Below are positions 16,295-24,589 of a DNA stretch of 40,588 bases, in pieces; the first letter of the stretch is position 1; every line of letters begins with the position of its first letter. The notes below the pieces were generated by a model. It ran no database searches. It was given only the letters and a program-made list of their open reading frames with translations, and was not told the DNA's origin. The position numbers and the translations under genes are program-made. Source of the stretch: an uncultured Prevotella sp. GTDB taxonomy: Bacteria > Bacteroidota > Bacteroidia > Bacteroidales > Bacteroidaceae. The stretch is from the NCBI GenBank assembly GCA_937906495.1, contig CALCVT010000062.1, positions 1-40,588 of the forward strand, given 5' to 3'.

Positions 16295-17619
16295 GATAAG
16301 GCCAATTTAGCAAATTCAACAATTTCTTCCGGTGTACGCTGCTCGGTTACTGCAAAAATAATGCAGTCGTCCGAACCTTCGGCTTTGACTCCGGCCAGAT
16401 ATCCGGCTTCGGCCAAACGTTTGCGCAGGTTGTCTACGCCTTCAGTTCCTTTGTATCGCAGCGTAAATTCGTTCAAGAAGGGCTGTCCGGCAAAGGCTTC
16501 TTCAAATTTATTGCCTGCAAGGAGCAAGCGGTGCAATTCGTGAGCTGATGCATACGAGTGTTCATTTACTTCGCGAAGTCCTTGCGGGCCCATGAGCGAG
16601 AGGTATGCTGCTACGTAAAGGCACATAATGCCTTGCGCGGTACAGATATTAGAGGTGGCCTTTTCGCGGCGGATATGCTGTTCGCGTGCCTGCATTGTCA
16701 GTACAAAGGCGCGCTTGCCGTCTGCATCGATGGTTTCGCCTACCAGGCGTCCGGGCATTTTGCGAATTAGGGCATTTTTCACACAGAGGTAACCAATGTA
16801 TGGGCCGCCAGCCGAAAGGGGAATACCCAAACTTTGGGCTTCGCCGCAGGCAATGTCGGCTCCCCATTCACCCGGTGAACGGAGCACGGCCAAGTCTGAG
16901 GCTATGCTGTTGATAGCTAACAGCGCCTTATGTGCATGACATTCGTCGGCTAAACCGGAAAAATCTTCAACAATGCCGTAGTAATTGGGTTGAGCTACAA
17001 TTACACCTGCTACGTTGTCGGCTTCAAGCAGTTCGCTCAGTGCCTGGCGGTTGGTGGTACCATTTTGAGCCGGTACTTCAACGAGTTCAACACCATGGAA
17101 GTGAGCATAGGTAGCTACAACGCGGCGTACGTCGGGATGAACCGTTTCAGAGATGAGCACACGGTTGCGCTTTTTGGCAGAAGCAACACACATGAGCATA
17201 GCCTCGGCCGTAGCTGTCGAACCATCGTACATGGATGCGTTTGACAGGTCCATACCCGTAAGGTCGGCCATCATCGTTTGATATTCAAAGATGTACATGA
17301 GTGTACCCTGCGATATTTCGGCTTGGTACGGAGTGTATGAAGTAGAAAATTCGCTGCGCGAAGCGATGTAAGGAATAACCGAAGGGGTGTAGTGGTCGTA
17401 TGCGCCAGCACCGGCAAAGGGGATGAGCCGTTTATTTTGTTCGGCCAGTGCTGATATAATACGGCGGACTTCAATTTCAGATTTAGCCTCGGGGATATTC
17501 AGTTCGCGGTGCAACTTGAGTTCCTCAGGCACTTCGGCGTAGAGTTCGTCCAAACTCTTTACGCCTATAACGGCGAGCATTTCTTGAATGTCGTCGGCGG
17601 TATGTGGAAAGTATTTCAT
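16291..17619 (-). CDS. gcvPA: Glycine dehydrogenase (decarboxylating) subunit 1
   Basis: N-terminal, non-PLP half of the P protein of glycine cleavage (442 residues). Typical motifs are FPHTADDIQEML at the start, FAGAGAYDHYTPSVIPYIASR, FSTSYTPYQAEISQGTL, EYQTMMADLTGMDLSNASMYDG and CGEAQSLGIPLSAGGPYIG. The frame is open to 17664; ATG 17619 (MKYFPHTADD) fits the family start. It lies 174 bases after gcvH, a gap filled largely by an imperfect hairpin, and overlaps gcvPB by 4 bases. Confidence 0.95.
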   Translation of the reverse strand: MKYFPHTADDIQEMLAVIGVKSLDELYAEVPEELKLHRELNIPEAKSEIEVRRIISALAEQNKRLIPFAGAGAYDHYTPSVIPYIASRSEFSTSYTPYQAEISQGTLMYIFEYQTMMADLTGMDLSNASMYDGSTATAEAMLMCVASAKKRNRVLISETVHPDVRRVVATYAHFHGVELVEVPAQNGTTNRQALSELLEADNVAGVIVAQPNYYGIVEDFSGLADECHAHKALLAINSIASDLAVLRSPGEWGADIACGEAQSLGIPLSAGGPYIGYLCVKNALIRKMPGRLVGETIDADGKRAFVLTMQAREQHIRREKATSNICTAQGIMCLYVAAYLSLMGPQGLREVNEHSYASAHELHRLLLAGNKFEEAFAGQPFLNEFTLRYKGTEGVDNLRKRLAEAGYLAGVKAEGSDDCIIFAVTEQRTPEEIVEFAKLALS

Positions 17620-17664
17620 GGTGTAAGGGTCTTGGTTCAGCTTGTTGCTGTCAATATGCAGCAA

Positions 17665-17770
17665 GGGCGTAGCCTTTTGTCAAAACAGGTGCATTGAAGC
17701 GTGGAGGCCTGATGTTGACAGAAGCCTCGGTGCAGCCAGCGTGCGCCTGTGTTGACAACGGGCTACGCCC
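17665..17770 (-). repeat. Large imperfect inverted repeat (about 106 bases) between gcvH and gcvPA
   Basis: The arms 17665-17693 and 17742-17770 are complementary over about 29 bases with a few mismatches; the outer ends GGGCGTAGCC and GGCTACGCCC pair perfectly. Inside, GGAGGC and GCCTC can form a second stem. RNA from either strand would fold into one long structure. No T tract follows, so it is not an ordinary terminator. Confidence 0.7.
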
Positions 17771-17793
17771 AAGCTTGGGCCATGTATGGGTAA

Positions 17794-18171
17794 TTATTCG
17801 CAAATATTGCGATAGTCGGCAGCACTCATCAGTTCGTCGAGTTCAACGGGGTCTGAAAGTTTTACCTTCATAATCCAGTTTTCAAAGGCATCCTGGTTGA
17901 TGAGTTCAGGTTGATCTTCGAGAGCTTCGTTAATAGCTACGATTTCGCCGCTTACGGGCGAAAGCAAATCGCTAGCTGCTTTAACGCTTTCAACAGCACC
18001 AAATTCTTCACCGGCAGTTACCTCGTCGCCTTCTGCGGGCATATCTACGTATACCACGTTGCCCAACTGCTCTTGTGCATAATCGGTGATACCAACGTAG
18101 CCAAATTCGCCTTCAACTTTTACATACTCGTGGCTCTCACTATAGTAGAGTCCTTCAATTACTTTTGCCAT
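17794..18171 (-). CDS. gcvH: Glycine cleavage system H protein
   Basis: Small lipoyl carrier (125 residues) that shuttles the aminomethyl group between the P, T and L proteins. Lipoylation is at Lys64 in GAVESVKAASDLLSPVSGEI; YVGITDYAQEQLGNVVYVDMP is also classical. The next gene in transcription is gcvPA, and gcvT lies 62 bases upstream. The lipoate ligase at the head of the cluster is the likely enzyme that modifies Lys64. Confidence 0.97.
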   Translation of the reverse strand: MAKVIEGLYYSESHEYVKVEGEFGYVGITDYAQEQLGNVVYVDMPAEGDEVTAGEEFGAVESVKAASDLLSPVSGEIVAINEALEDQPELINQDAFENWIMKVKLSDPVELDELMSAADYRNICE

Positions 18172-18233
18172 GATAATTAGGGTTATAGGTTAAGTTTATA
18201 TTCGGTTAGTGATTTACGGAATAAGGAGATAGC

Positions 18234-19325
18234 TTACTTCTTGTAGTTCTTTTGGTAAAAGCGTTTCTTTACGACAACACCATTGTGAAGTTTGCGGTGG
18301 ATGCGCACTTGCAGAGGCGTATCGAGTTTGCCGTAGGCAGCGTCAATAAGTGCCATACAAACACTCTTACCTGTAGAGATAGAATTATAGCCGGTAGTAA
18401 CGGTACCAATTACCTTGTCGTCGGCCACAACTTCGTAGCCGTGGCGGGGAATGGCGCGTCCTTCGAGTTCAATGCCAACTACCTTTTGCTTAACGCCTTC
18501 GGCTTTTTGCTGTGCAACGGCCTCTTTACCGACAAATTCCTCTTTATCGAGTTTTACGAACATTCCCAAACCTGCCATAATCGGCGAGATATCGTCCGAG
18601 AGTTCATCACCATAGAGTGGTAGACCTACCTCGAAACGCAAGGTGTCGCGGCAGCCAAGTCCGCAAGGCTTGGCACGTCCGCTCTCAATGAGCAGGTCCC
18701 AGCATTTTTGGATATAAGCATGCGAACCGTAAATTTCAAATCCGTCTTCACCAGTGTAGCCGGTGCGGCTCACAATCACGCTTTCGCCTTCAATGTCTAT
18801 AGTCTTGAAGGTGTAGAATTCAAGTTCCTTGCAAGCCAGTTTCAGCACTTCTTCGGTCACGGTTTCGGCTTCGGGGCCCTGAACTGCCAATTGGGCATAC
18901 TGTTCGCTTTGGTTCTCAGTGCAGACATCGTATTTTTTGGCTTCTTCACTAATCCAAGCATAGTCCTTGTCGATGTTTGCGGCGTTGATTACCAGGAAAA
19001 ATTCTTCTTCGCCCATTTTGTATACGAGCAAGTCGTCGATAGTTCCGCCGTTGGGGTGGAGCATCATGCCATAAAATATTTTGCCTATGGCAGCTCCTTT
19101 AACATCGTTGGTAAAGATGTGCTGCACAAAGCGTTCGGCTTCTTTTCCCTTAACAAGCACTTCGCCCATGTGGCTCACATCGAATACACCACAAGCATGA
19201 CGTACGGCATTATGTTCGTCGGCAATGTCAGTGTATTGGATAGGCATTTCAAAACCGCCAAAGGGTACCATCTTGGCACCAAGTTGTACGTGGCGGTCAT
19301 AAAGACAAGTACGTTTTTCAGACAT
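18234..19325 (-). CDS. gcvT: Aminomethyltransferase (glycine cleavage T protein)
   Basis: Releases ammonia from the aminomethyl-lipoyl H protein and transfers the one-carbon unit to tetrahydrofolate. The 363 residues carry MVPFGGFEMPIQY, GVFDVSHMGEV near the N-terminus (the conserved folate-side Asp is in this region), VSRTGYTGEDGFEIY and GLGCRDTLRFEVGLPLYG. The start at 19325 (MSEKRTCLYDRHVQLGAKM) fits the family. It lies 117 bases after lplA, in a gap with a palindrome and an inverted repeat but no consensus promoter, so read-through from the lplA promoter is likely. Confidence 0.96.
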   Translation of the reverse strand: MSEKRTCLYDRHVQLGAKMVPFGGFEMPIQYTDIADEHNAVRHACGVFDVSHMGEVLVKGKEAERFVQHIFTNDVKGAAIGKIFYGMMLHPNGGTIDDLLVYKMGEEEFFLVINAANIDKDYAWISEEAKKYDVCTENQSEQYAQLAVQGPEAETVTEEVLKLACKELEFYTFKTIDIEGESVIVSRTGYTGEDGFEIYGSHAYIQKCWDLLIESGRAKPCGLGCRDTLRFEVGLPLYGDELSDDISPIMAGLGMFVKLDKEEFVGKEAVAQQKAEGVKQKVVGIELEGRAIPRHGYEVVADDKVIGTVTTGYNSISTGKSVCMALIDAAYGKLDTPLQVRIHRKLHNGVVVKKRFYQKNYKK

Positions 19326-19331
19326 GGTATT

Positions 19332-19344
19332 TACTATATTAGTA
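19332..19344. promoter_or_regulatory. 13-bp palindrome just upstream of gcvT
   Basis: TACTATATTAGTA is TACTA/TAGTA around a 3-base centre and ends 7 bases before the gcvT start codon. It could be an operator or a small leader hairpin. There is no direct evidence of function. Confidence 0.3.
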
Positions 19345-19379
19345 GGTTGATATGATTTGCGTAGAGGTTATCGGCTTGT

Positions 19380-19445
19380 TGACAATCATGACGGGGCTTT
19401 GAGTTTTGTGAACTCTGTTGCCATAGTCTGTTGCTATGATTGTCA
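19380..19445. repeat. Inverted repeat spanning the lplA stop and the lplA-gcvT gap
   Basis: TGACAATCAT (19380-19389) and ATGATTGTCA (19436-19445) are perfect 10-bp inverted copies separated by 46 bases; one arm includes the lplA stop codon. Within the loop GAGTTTTGTGAACTC is a smaller hairpin. Confidence 0.5.
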
Positions 19446-20435
19446 GAGCAGGTCGATCAGTTGTTTTTCAGTTAGGTTGCGGATGGTTTGTTCCGGGTGG
19501 TGCAGCTGTATGGCTGCAGCAAGGCTTTGTGGTGTAAAGGGTTGTGCTACGAATGCGGCCTTAAATGCCACTTCGGCAGGAGCAAGTTCAAAAAAGTCGC
19601 CGGCCAGCGTTACATCTTCAATGAGAGTGCCGCGCAGTTTGAAGTGTAGGGCCAAATGTCCGCACCCCTCAATGCGTTGTTCGCGGCAGATGTCGGAGGC
19701 TGAGGCTTGTCCGTAAAGATAGTTGGGCTCATAGTAAGCCTTTTCAAGTTCTTCGATAGCAGCCACATCGTATGCTGTTAGGGAAATGCTGCGGTTGCAG
19801 AGTAGCGGACGCAGCCTTTGGCGTAATTCGTTTACTCCAAATGGCAGGAAGTCCTTGAGTAAGGCAACTCTGCTGCGTACGCTTTTTACTCCTTTGGTTT
19901 GCAGTTTGCTGATGTCAGGATGTAGTGCACCTTGCATCAGGCGGGGATTTGTATCGTAAAGCATGGTGCCATGCACGATATTACGATTGGGCAAATGATA
20001 AAAGGCGTTGCCGCAAATTTTACCGCCTCCCTGGAGTATAATGTCGTTGCGTCCTGATACCTCAACTTTTGGGCCAAGGCTGCATAGGGCTTTGGCTACG
20101 GTATGTGCATAATCTTGAAACAAGGGTTCGACAGCACCATCGCCCGTTACCAGGCTCCACATAATGTTGTTACCATCGGCAAAGATGGCACCGCCACCGC
20201 TTTTGCGTCTTACAACGTCAATGCCTTCAGCCTGACAAAAGTCAAGGTCTACCTCCTGATGGGCAATTTGATTGCGTCCCATTACTACGGTAGGTCCAAG
20301 TTGCCATGAAAATAGGTAATTGTCTGTGGGGAAATGCTGAGCTAAATATTCCTCGGCAGCCAAATAAAAGGGAGCACGGCGGTGTTCAGTATTGTCCGGC
20401 ATTTCTACAAAGCAAGCTGGAAACTGTGTATTCAT
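19443..20435 (-). CDS. lplA: Lipoate-protein ligase A family protein
   Basis: Attaches lipoate to acceptor proteins such as GcvH. The 330 residues (from ATG 20435, MNTQFPACFVEMP) contain RRKSGGGAIFADGNNIMWS (76-94) and the catalytic lysine in GGKICGNAFY (Lys139), followed by HGTMLYD and a C-terminal accessory domain (about 240-330), as in full-length LplA. The frame is open to 20708, but that stretch covers the promoter. It is the first gene of the glycine cleavage cluster. Octanoyltransferase LipM shares the fold but uses a cysteine. Confidence 0.9.
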   Translation of the reverse strand: MNTQFPACFVEMPDNTEHRRAPFYLAAEEYLAQHFPTDNYLFSWQLGPTVVMGRNQIAHQEVDLDFCQAEGIDVVRRKSGGGAIFADGNNIMWSLVTGDGAVEPLFQDYAHTVAKALCSLGPKVEVSGRNDIILQGGGKICGNAFYHLPNRNIVHGTMLYDTNPRLMQGALHPDISKLQTKGVKSVRSRVALLKDFLPFGVNELRQRLRPLLCNRSISLTAYDVAAIEELEKAYYEPNYLYGQASASDICREQRIEGCGHLALHFKLRGTLIEDVTLAGDFFELAPAEVAFKAAFVAQPFTPQSLAAAIQLHHPEQTIRNLTEKQLIDLL

Positions 20436-20620
20436 GGTTCGGGTAGAAATGGTTAGAAGGTTCCTTTGGGTCAAAAACTTAAGTACGGCGCTTGGCATGC
20501 CTTTTCCTTGGGTTAGGATGCGGCTGGTTGATAAGGTTGTTTCATGGTGTGCCGTCACTTGTTGGCTTTGCGGGGCTGCTAATTGGCCTTTGGGGCAGTG
20601 CAACTCCCTGGTTCGCGACA

Positions 20621-20652
20621 GCAAAAGTAGTAAAAGAACGATATACCTCAAA
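20621..20652 (-). promoter_or_regulatory. Bacteroides-type promoter of lplA and the glycine cleavage cluster
   Basis: On the minus strand TTTG (20649-20652), 19 bases, TACTTTTGC (20621-20629): both elements match. Transcription would begin near 20,614, about 180 bases before the lplA start, leaving a long leader. Confidence 0.75.
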
Positions 20653-20691
20653 AAAAAAGCATACTTTTTTCCAAATAATAGTTTTCGTGCG

Positions 20692-20700
20692 TAACTTTGC
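20692..20700 (+). promoter_or_regulatory. Candidate -7 promoter element for the PorE-like gene
   Basis: TAACTTTGC matches TAnnTTTGC. TTTT rather than TTTG stands at the -33 spacing (21 bases). The leader would be about 50 bases. Confidence 0.55.
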
Positions 20701-20756
20701 CCGTGCAACCAAAGGCTTTCCTGCTGCCTTGAGGGCAGTCAATTCTAATTATATTC

Positions 20757-22787
20757 ATGCAAATACGTTCTATTTTTCTCTATACGCTTATGCTGCTGCT
20801 TACTTCGAGTTGCGGCAGTGTCGAAAAGTCTATTCGGCGCGGTGATGCAGCATTGGCACTTGGCGAATATGCCGAGGCGGCGGGTCAGTACAAGCGTGCT
20901 TATAGCCGTACAGCGCCTAAGGAAAAGGCGCTCAGAGGGCGCATTGCTTATAAAATGGGCGATGCATATCGTCGTTACGGCAATGTGGCCAGGGCTGTGG
21001 GAGCTTTTCGAAATGCCGAACGTTACCATTATACCGATACGCTTACCTATTATTATTTAGGCGAACTCCTGCGTCAGCAGGGCGATTATAAAGGAGCCGT
21101 AAAGGCCTACACTGCTTATCTCGATTCGTTTCCGGGGTTTCAGCCGGCTTTGCGTGGGCTCGAGGCCTGTAAGGATGCCGAAGCATTGCGTAAAAAAGGT
21201 TCGCCTTATACCGTACGCTTATTTACGCTGTTTAATGGAACACGTTCCGACTATGCTCCAGCCTACTTAGGCATGGATGCCACGCAACTGTACTTCACGA
21301 CTACACGTCAGCAGGTATTGGGCGATATCAGTGGGATAACGGCTATGAAGAATGGCGACATTTACTTTTCTAAAAAGGACGAGAAAGGCAAGTGGAAGCC
21401 TGTAGAGCCGCTTGAGGGTGATGTAAATACCGACTTTGACGAGGGGGCCTGCTCCTTTTCGCCTGATGGAAAGACCATGTATCTTACCGTGTGTCGTACC
21501 GACCCTCAATATCCACGACATGCCGAAATTTGGGCTTCGCAGCGGGGTGATGCCAAGTGGGGTAAGCCTTCGCAACTTAATATTACGGCCGATACGCTGT
21601 CGTCGTACGCTCATCCGGCCGAGTCGCCCGATGGTGACTGGCTCTATTTTACCTCTGACATGCCGGGCGGGCAAGGAGGGCTCGACCTGTGGCGTATTCA
21701 GATGAAGGGAAATCATGGCTTCGGAGCCCTCGAAAATCTAGGCCCCGATATCAATACGCCGGGCAATGAATGTTTTCCGGCGTTCCGCCCGAGCGGTGAG
21801 TTGTATTTTTCGAGCGATGGTCGTCCCGACGGATTGGGTGGGCTTGATTTGTATCGTGCCAAGCCCGATACGGCTTCGGGCCACTGGACAGTGGAGCATC
21901 TGCCCGCACCTATGAATTCGCATGGCGACGATTTTGGCATTACTTTCGAAGGTTTGCACAATCGTGGCTTCTTCAGTTCAAATCGTGCTACCGGTGGCCG
22001 TGGATGGGACAAACTTTATGAGTTTTCCTTTCCAGAGGTATTGCAAACCGTTAAGGGATGGGTGTACGAGCAAGATGGCTACGAACTGCCCGAGGCTGTA
22101 GTTTATATGGTAGGTAGCGATGGAACGAACGAAAAGGTGAGTGTGCTTTCAGACGGCTCGTTCGAGAAACCGCTCAAGCCAGGTGTAAGTTACCTCTTTT
22201 TGGCTACGTGCAAGGGTTTTCTGAATGTACGTAATGAGTTGCGTGCCGATACCATCGAGGTCGAAAAGCAACATGTGCTCCAGTTCCCCCTGCCCAGCAT
22301 CAGTGTGCCAGTATTGGTGCGTAATGTTTTCTATGAATTCGACAAGGCAGACCTGACCGATAATTCGTGCGAGGCGCTTGATCGCCTGACAGCGATGTTG
22401 AAGGAAAATCCGAACGTTACCATCGAGTTGGCTGCTCATTGTGACTATCGCGGTAACGACGACTACAACTTGCGCCTTTCGCAGCGTCGAGCCGAAAGTG
22501 TGGTACGCTATCTTACAGAGCACGGCATTGCTCCCGACCGTCTTACTGCCAAGGGCTATGGCGAGCAAGTACCCAAAATAGTTAACCGAAAGTTAACCGA
22601 AACCTATCCTTTCCTGCACGAAGGCGATACGCTGACTATTCCTTACATCCTTCGCTTGCCCGCTGATCAGCAGGAGGTGTGCAATGCGCTGAATCGCCGT
22701 ACCGAATTCAGAGTACTTCGTACCACTTACGGTCTTTTTGACGAAAATGGAAACTTCCGTCCCGAGGCCCTGCGTAAGGAAGACTGA
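20757..22787 (+). CDS. PorE-like outer-membrane lipoprotein (TPR, beta-propeller, CRD and OmpA domains)
   Basis: The 676-residue protein begins with a lipoprotein signal (MQIRSIFLYTLMLLLTSSC, Cys19). Then come TPR-like repeats (about 22-140, ALGEYAEAAGQYKRA and RQQGDYKGAVKAYTAYL), a PD40-type propeller (about 150-415, with FSPDGKTMYLT, ESPDGDWLYFTSD, FRPSGELYFSSDG), a carboxypeptidase-regulatory-like beta domain (about 435-500), and an OmpA peptidoglycan-binding domain (about 525-660, FYEFDKADLTDNS, NLRLSQRRAESVVRYL, AKGYGE). This order is that of PorE of the Porphyromonas gingivalis type IX secretion system. Similar proteins occur in Bacteroidota without that system, so the role is an inference. 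The OmpA domain has an insertion near its end (KIVNRKLTETYPFLHEGDTL). mlaE follows on the same strand after 73 bases. Confidence 0.86.
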   Translation: MQIRSIFLYTLMLLLTSSCGSVEKSIRRGDAALALGEYAEAAGQYKRAYSRTAPKEKALRGRIAYKMGDAYRRYGNVARAVGAFRNAERYHYTDTLTYYYLGELLRQQGDYKGAVKAYTAYLDSFPGFQPALRGLEACKDAEALRKKGSPYTVRLFTLFNGTRSDYAPAYLGMDATQLYFTTTRQQVLGDISGITAMKNGDIYFSKKDEKGKWKPVEPLEGDVNTDFDEGACSFSPDGKTMYLTVCRTDPQYPRHAEIWASQRGDAKWGKPSQLNITADTLSSYAHPAESPDGDWLYFTSDMPGGQGGLDLWRIQMKGNHGFGALENLGPDINTPGNECFPAFRPSGELYFSSDGRPDGLGGLDLYRAKPDTASGHWTVEHLPAPMNSHGDDFGITFEGLHNRGFFSSNRATGGRGWDKLYEFSFPEVLQTVKGWVYEQDGYELPEAVVYMVGSDGTNEKVSVLSDGSFEKPLKPGVSYLFLATCKGFLNVRNELRADTIEVEKQHVLQFPLPSISVPVLVRNVFYEFDKADLTDNSCEALDRLTAMLKENPNVTIELAAHCDYRGNDDYNLRLSQRRAESVVRYLTEHGIAPDRLTAKGYGEQVPKIVNRKLTETYPFLHEGDTLTIPYILRLPADQQEVCNALNRRTEFRVLRTTYGLFDENGNFRPEALRKED

Positions 22788-22860
22788 AGAGAGCATAATT
22801 AAACACTGCTGTGTCAGGCAACCAATCAAACGAATCATTCACATTATAACTACGCCAGAT

Positions 22861-23607
22861 ATGCTTATTACCAAATTCCTCCATAGTTTCGGGCGCTACC
22901 TGATTCTTATGGGGCAAACTTTTTCGCGTCCTGAGCGGATGCGTATGTTTCTTAAACAGTATGTCAAGGAGATGGCACAACTCGGAGTCGACTCCATTGG
23001 CATTGTGCTGCTTATTTCATTTTTTATAGGTGCTGTTATCTGTATTCAGATTAAGCTTAACATCCAGAGCCCCTGGATGCCCCACTGGGTATCGGGTTAT
23101 GTAACCCGCGAAATCATGTTGCTAGAGTTCTCCTCCAGCATCATGTGTCTGATACTCTCGGGTAAGGTGGGCTCTAACATTGCTTCAGAGTTGGGAACCA
23201 TGCGTACAACCCAGCAAATCGATGCACTCGAAATTATGGGTGTCAATCCGGCTTCCTTCCTGATATTGCCTAAAATAGCAGGACTTGTAACCATTATGCC
23301 TTTGCTTGTAGTATTCAGTACGGTGAGCGGTATTGTCGGAGCTTATGCCACGGCCTATATCGGTCATATCATTACACCGTCCGACCTTACGGCCGGTTTG
23401 CAGCATTCGTTTACACAGTGGTTCTTTTGGATGGGTGTAATCAAATCGCTCTTTTTTGCCTTTATAATTGCCAGCGTGGCTTCGTTTTATGGTTATAAGG
23501 TAGAGGGTGGAAGTATCGAGGTCGGTAAGGCAAGTACCGATGCCGTAGTCTCGTGCTCCATGCTTATATTATTTTCCGACCTCTTCTTAACGCAAATACT
23601 CTCATGA
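22861..23607 (+). CDS. mlaE: MlaE-family ABC transporter permease
   Basis: Inner-membrane permease of the MlaE/TTG2B family, part of a phospholipid transporter that keeps outer-membrane lipid asymmetry. The 248 residues have an amphipathic N-terminus and about five hydrophobic segments (for example VLLISFFIGAVICIQI and FFAFIIASVASFYGY). Family motifs are SSIMCLILSGKVGSNIASELGTMRTTQQIDALEIMGVNP and GYKVEGGSIEVGKASTDAVV, cited here only as landmarks. The frame is open from 22738, but ATG 22861 fits the family start. It overlaps mlaF by ATGA. Confidence 0.93.
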   Translation: MLITKFLHSFGRYLILMGQTFSRPERMRMFLKQYVKEMAQLGVDSIGIVLLISFFIGAVICIQIKLNIQSPWMPHWVSGYVTREIMLLEFSSSIMCLILSGKVGSNIASELGTMRTTQQIDALEIMGVNPASFLILPKIAGLVTIMPLLVVFSTVSGIVGAYATAYIGHIITPSDLTAGLQHSFTQWFFWMGVIKSLFFAFIIASVASFYGYKVEGGSIEVGKASTDAVVSCSMLILFSDLFLTQILS

Positions 23608-24374
23608 TTGAAATAAAGAATCTGCACAAGTCCTTTGGCGAGAAAGAAGTGCTCAAAGGCATCAGTTCGTGCTTCGAAAGTGGCAAGACAAACTTGATTA
23701 TCGGGCAGAGCGGCTCGGGAAAAACCGTGCTCATTAAGAACATTGTGGGGCTGTTTGAACCTACCGAGGGCGATGTGCTGTACGATGGCCGGAGTTTTAT
23801 GAGCATGAACAAACGCGAACGTGCCATGTTGAGACGCGAAATGGGTATGATTTTCCAAAGTGCTGCACTTTTCGACTCCATGTCAGTACTCGAAAATGTG
23901 ATGTTTCCCCTCGATATGTTCTCAAACGATAGTTACAAGGAGCGTGTGCGACGAGCACGTTTCTGCCTGGATCACGTAAATTTGGCTGATGCCGGCGATA
24001 AGTATCCCGGAGAAATATCGGGAGGTATGCAAAAGCGTGTAGCCATTGCACGTGCCATAGCGTTGAATCCAAAGTACCTTTTTTGTGATGAGCCGAACTC
24101 GGGGCTCGACCCGAAAACATCGCTCGTAATCGACGAACTTATCCACCACATTACTGAGGAGTTTAACACAACTACCATTATCAATACGCACGACATGAAC
24201 TCAGTAATGGGCATTGGCGAGCATATCCTTTTTATCTATCAGGGACGCAAGGAATGGGAAGGTACAAAGGACGAAGTGGTAGGTTCAGACAACGAACTGC
24301 TCAATAACTTTATCTTTGCTTCTGATTTGTTCCGTAAGGTGAAGGAGGCGGAGTTGGAAGAGAAGCGGAAGTAG
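23604..24374 (+). CDS. mlaF: MlaF-type ABC transporter ATP-binding protein
   Basis: Cytoplasmic ATPase partner of MlaE. In 256 residues: Walker A GQSGSGKT (34-41), Q-loop IFQSAALFDSMSV, signature ISGGMQKRVAIARA, Walker B YLFCDEPNSGLDP and switch His in NTHDM. LFDSM, GGMQKR and EPNSGLDP are typical of the Mla branch. The start overlaps the mlaE stop (ATGA 23604-23607), so translation is coupled. No MCE-domain (MlaD) gene follows; a terminator comes 67 bases later. The substrate-binding part must be elsewhere. Confidence 0.94.
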   Translation: MIEIKNLHKSFGEKEVLKGISSCFESGKTNLIIGQSGSGKTVLIKNIVGLFEPTEGDVLYDGRSFMSMNKRERAMLRREMGMIFQSAALFDSMSVLENVMFPLDMFSNDSYKERVRRARFCLDHVNLADAGDKYPGEISGGMQKRVAIARAIALNPKYLFCDEPNSGLDPKTSLVIDELIHHITEEFNTTTIINTHDMNSVMGIGEHILFIYQGRKEWEGTKDEVVGSDNELLNNFIFASDLFRKVKEAELEEKRK

Positions 24375-24441
24375 TTAGACGCAATACCCTAAGTGGCTTG
24401 TATACCGGAATATAGTTCCGGATCAATACTGCAGAACCATT

Positions 24442-24485
24442 GAAGGCTGACGTAACCTTTACGGCAGCCTTCAATTTTTATTATT
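24442..24485 (+). terminator. Terminator of the mlaEF unit
   Basis: GAAGGCTG (24442-24449) pairs with CAGCCTTC (24465-24472), and CGTAA/TTACG extends it inward after one mismatch. AATTTTTATTATTTT follows. Confidence 0.88.
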
Positions 24486-24552
24486 TTAGCAGTATATAGA
24501 GTTGCCTAAAGTATTTGCTTGATTGTTTGAAGATGCGTTTATGTTGATTTTA

Positions 24553-24584
24553 TTTGCTTTTAGGCAATTGTAAATGTATCTTTG
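24553..24584 (+). promoter_or_regulatory. Bacteroides-type promoter with no gene downstream
   Basis: TTTG (24553-24556), 20 bases, TATCTTTG (24577-24584): a full match at ideal spacing. It lies after the mlaF terminator and before another terminator, with only minus-strand genes beyond, so it defines a short isolated transcript. Confidence 0.7.
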
Positions 24585-24589
24585 GGTTG

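Noticed and set aside
17700..17760. TTGACA motifs as sigma-70 -35 boxes (also near 28,785)
   Set aside because: Bacteroidota promoters use TTTG and TAnnTTTG; these hexamers have no suitable partner and lie in hairpin arms or noncoding DNA.
18708..19355. 215-codon plus-strand frame opposite gcvT
   Set aside because: The gcvT motifs on minus are unambiguous and the plus frame is only a Phe-rich complement.
19326..19442. Glycine riboswitch upstream of gcvT
   Set aside because: The gap is only 117 bases and I could not match the conserved glycine aptamer core or its tandem arrangement.
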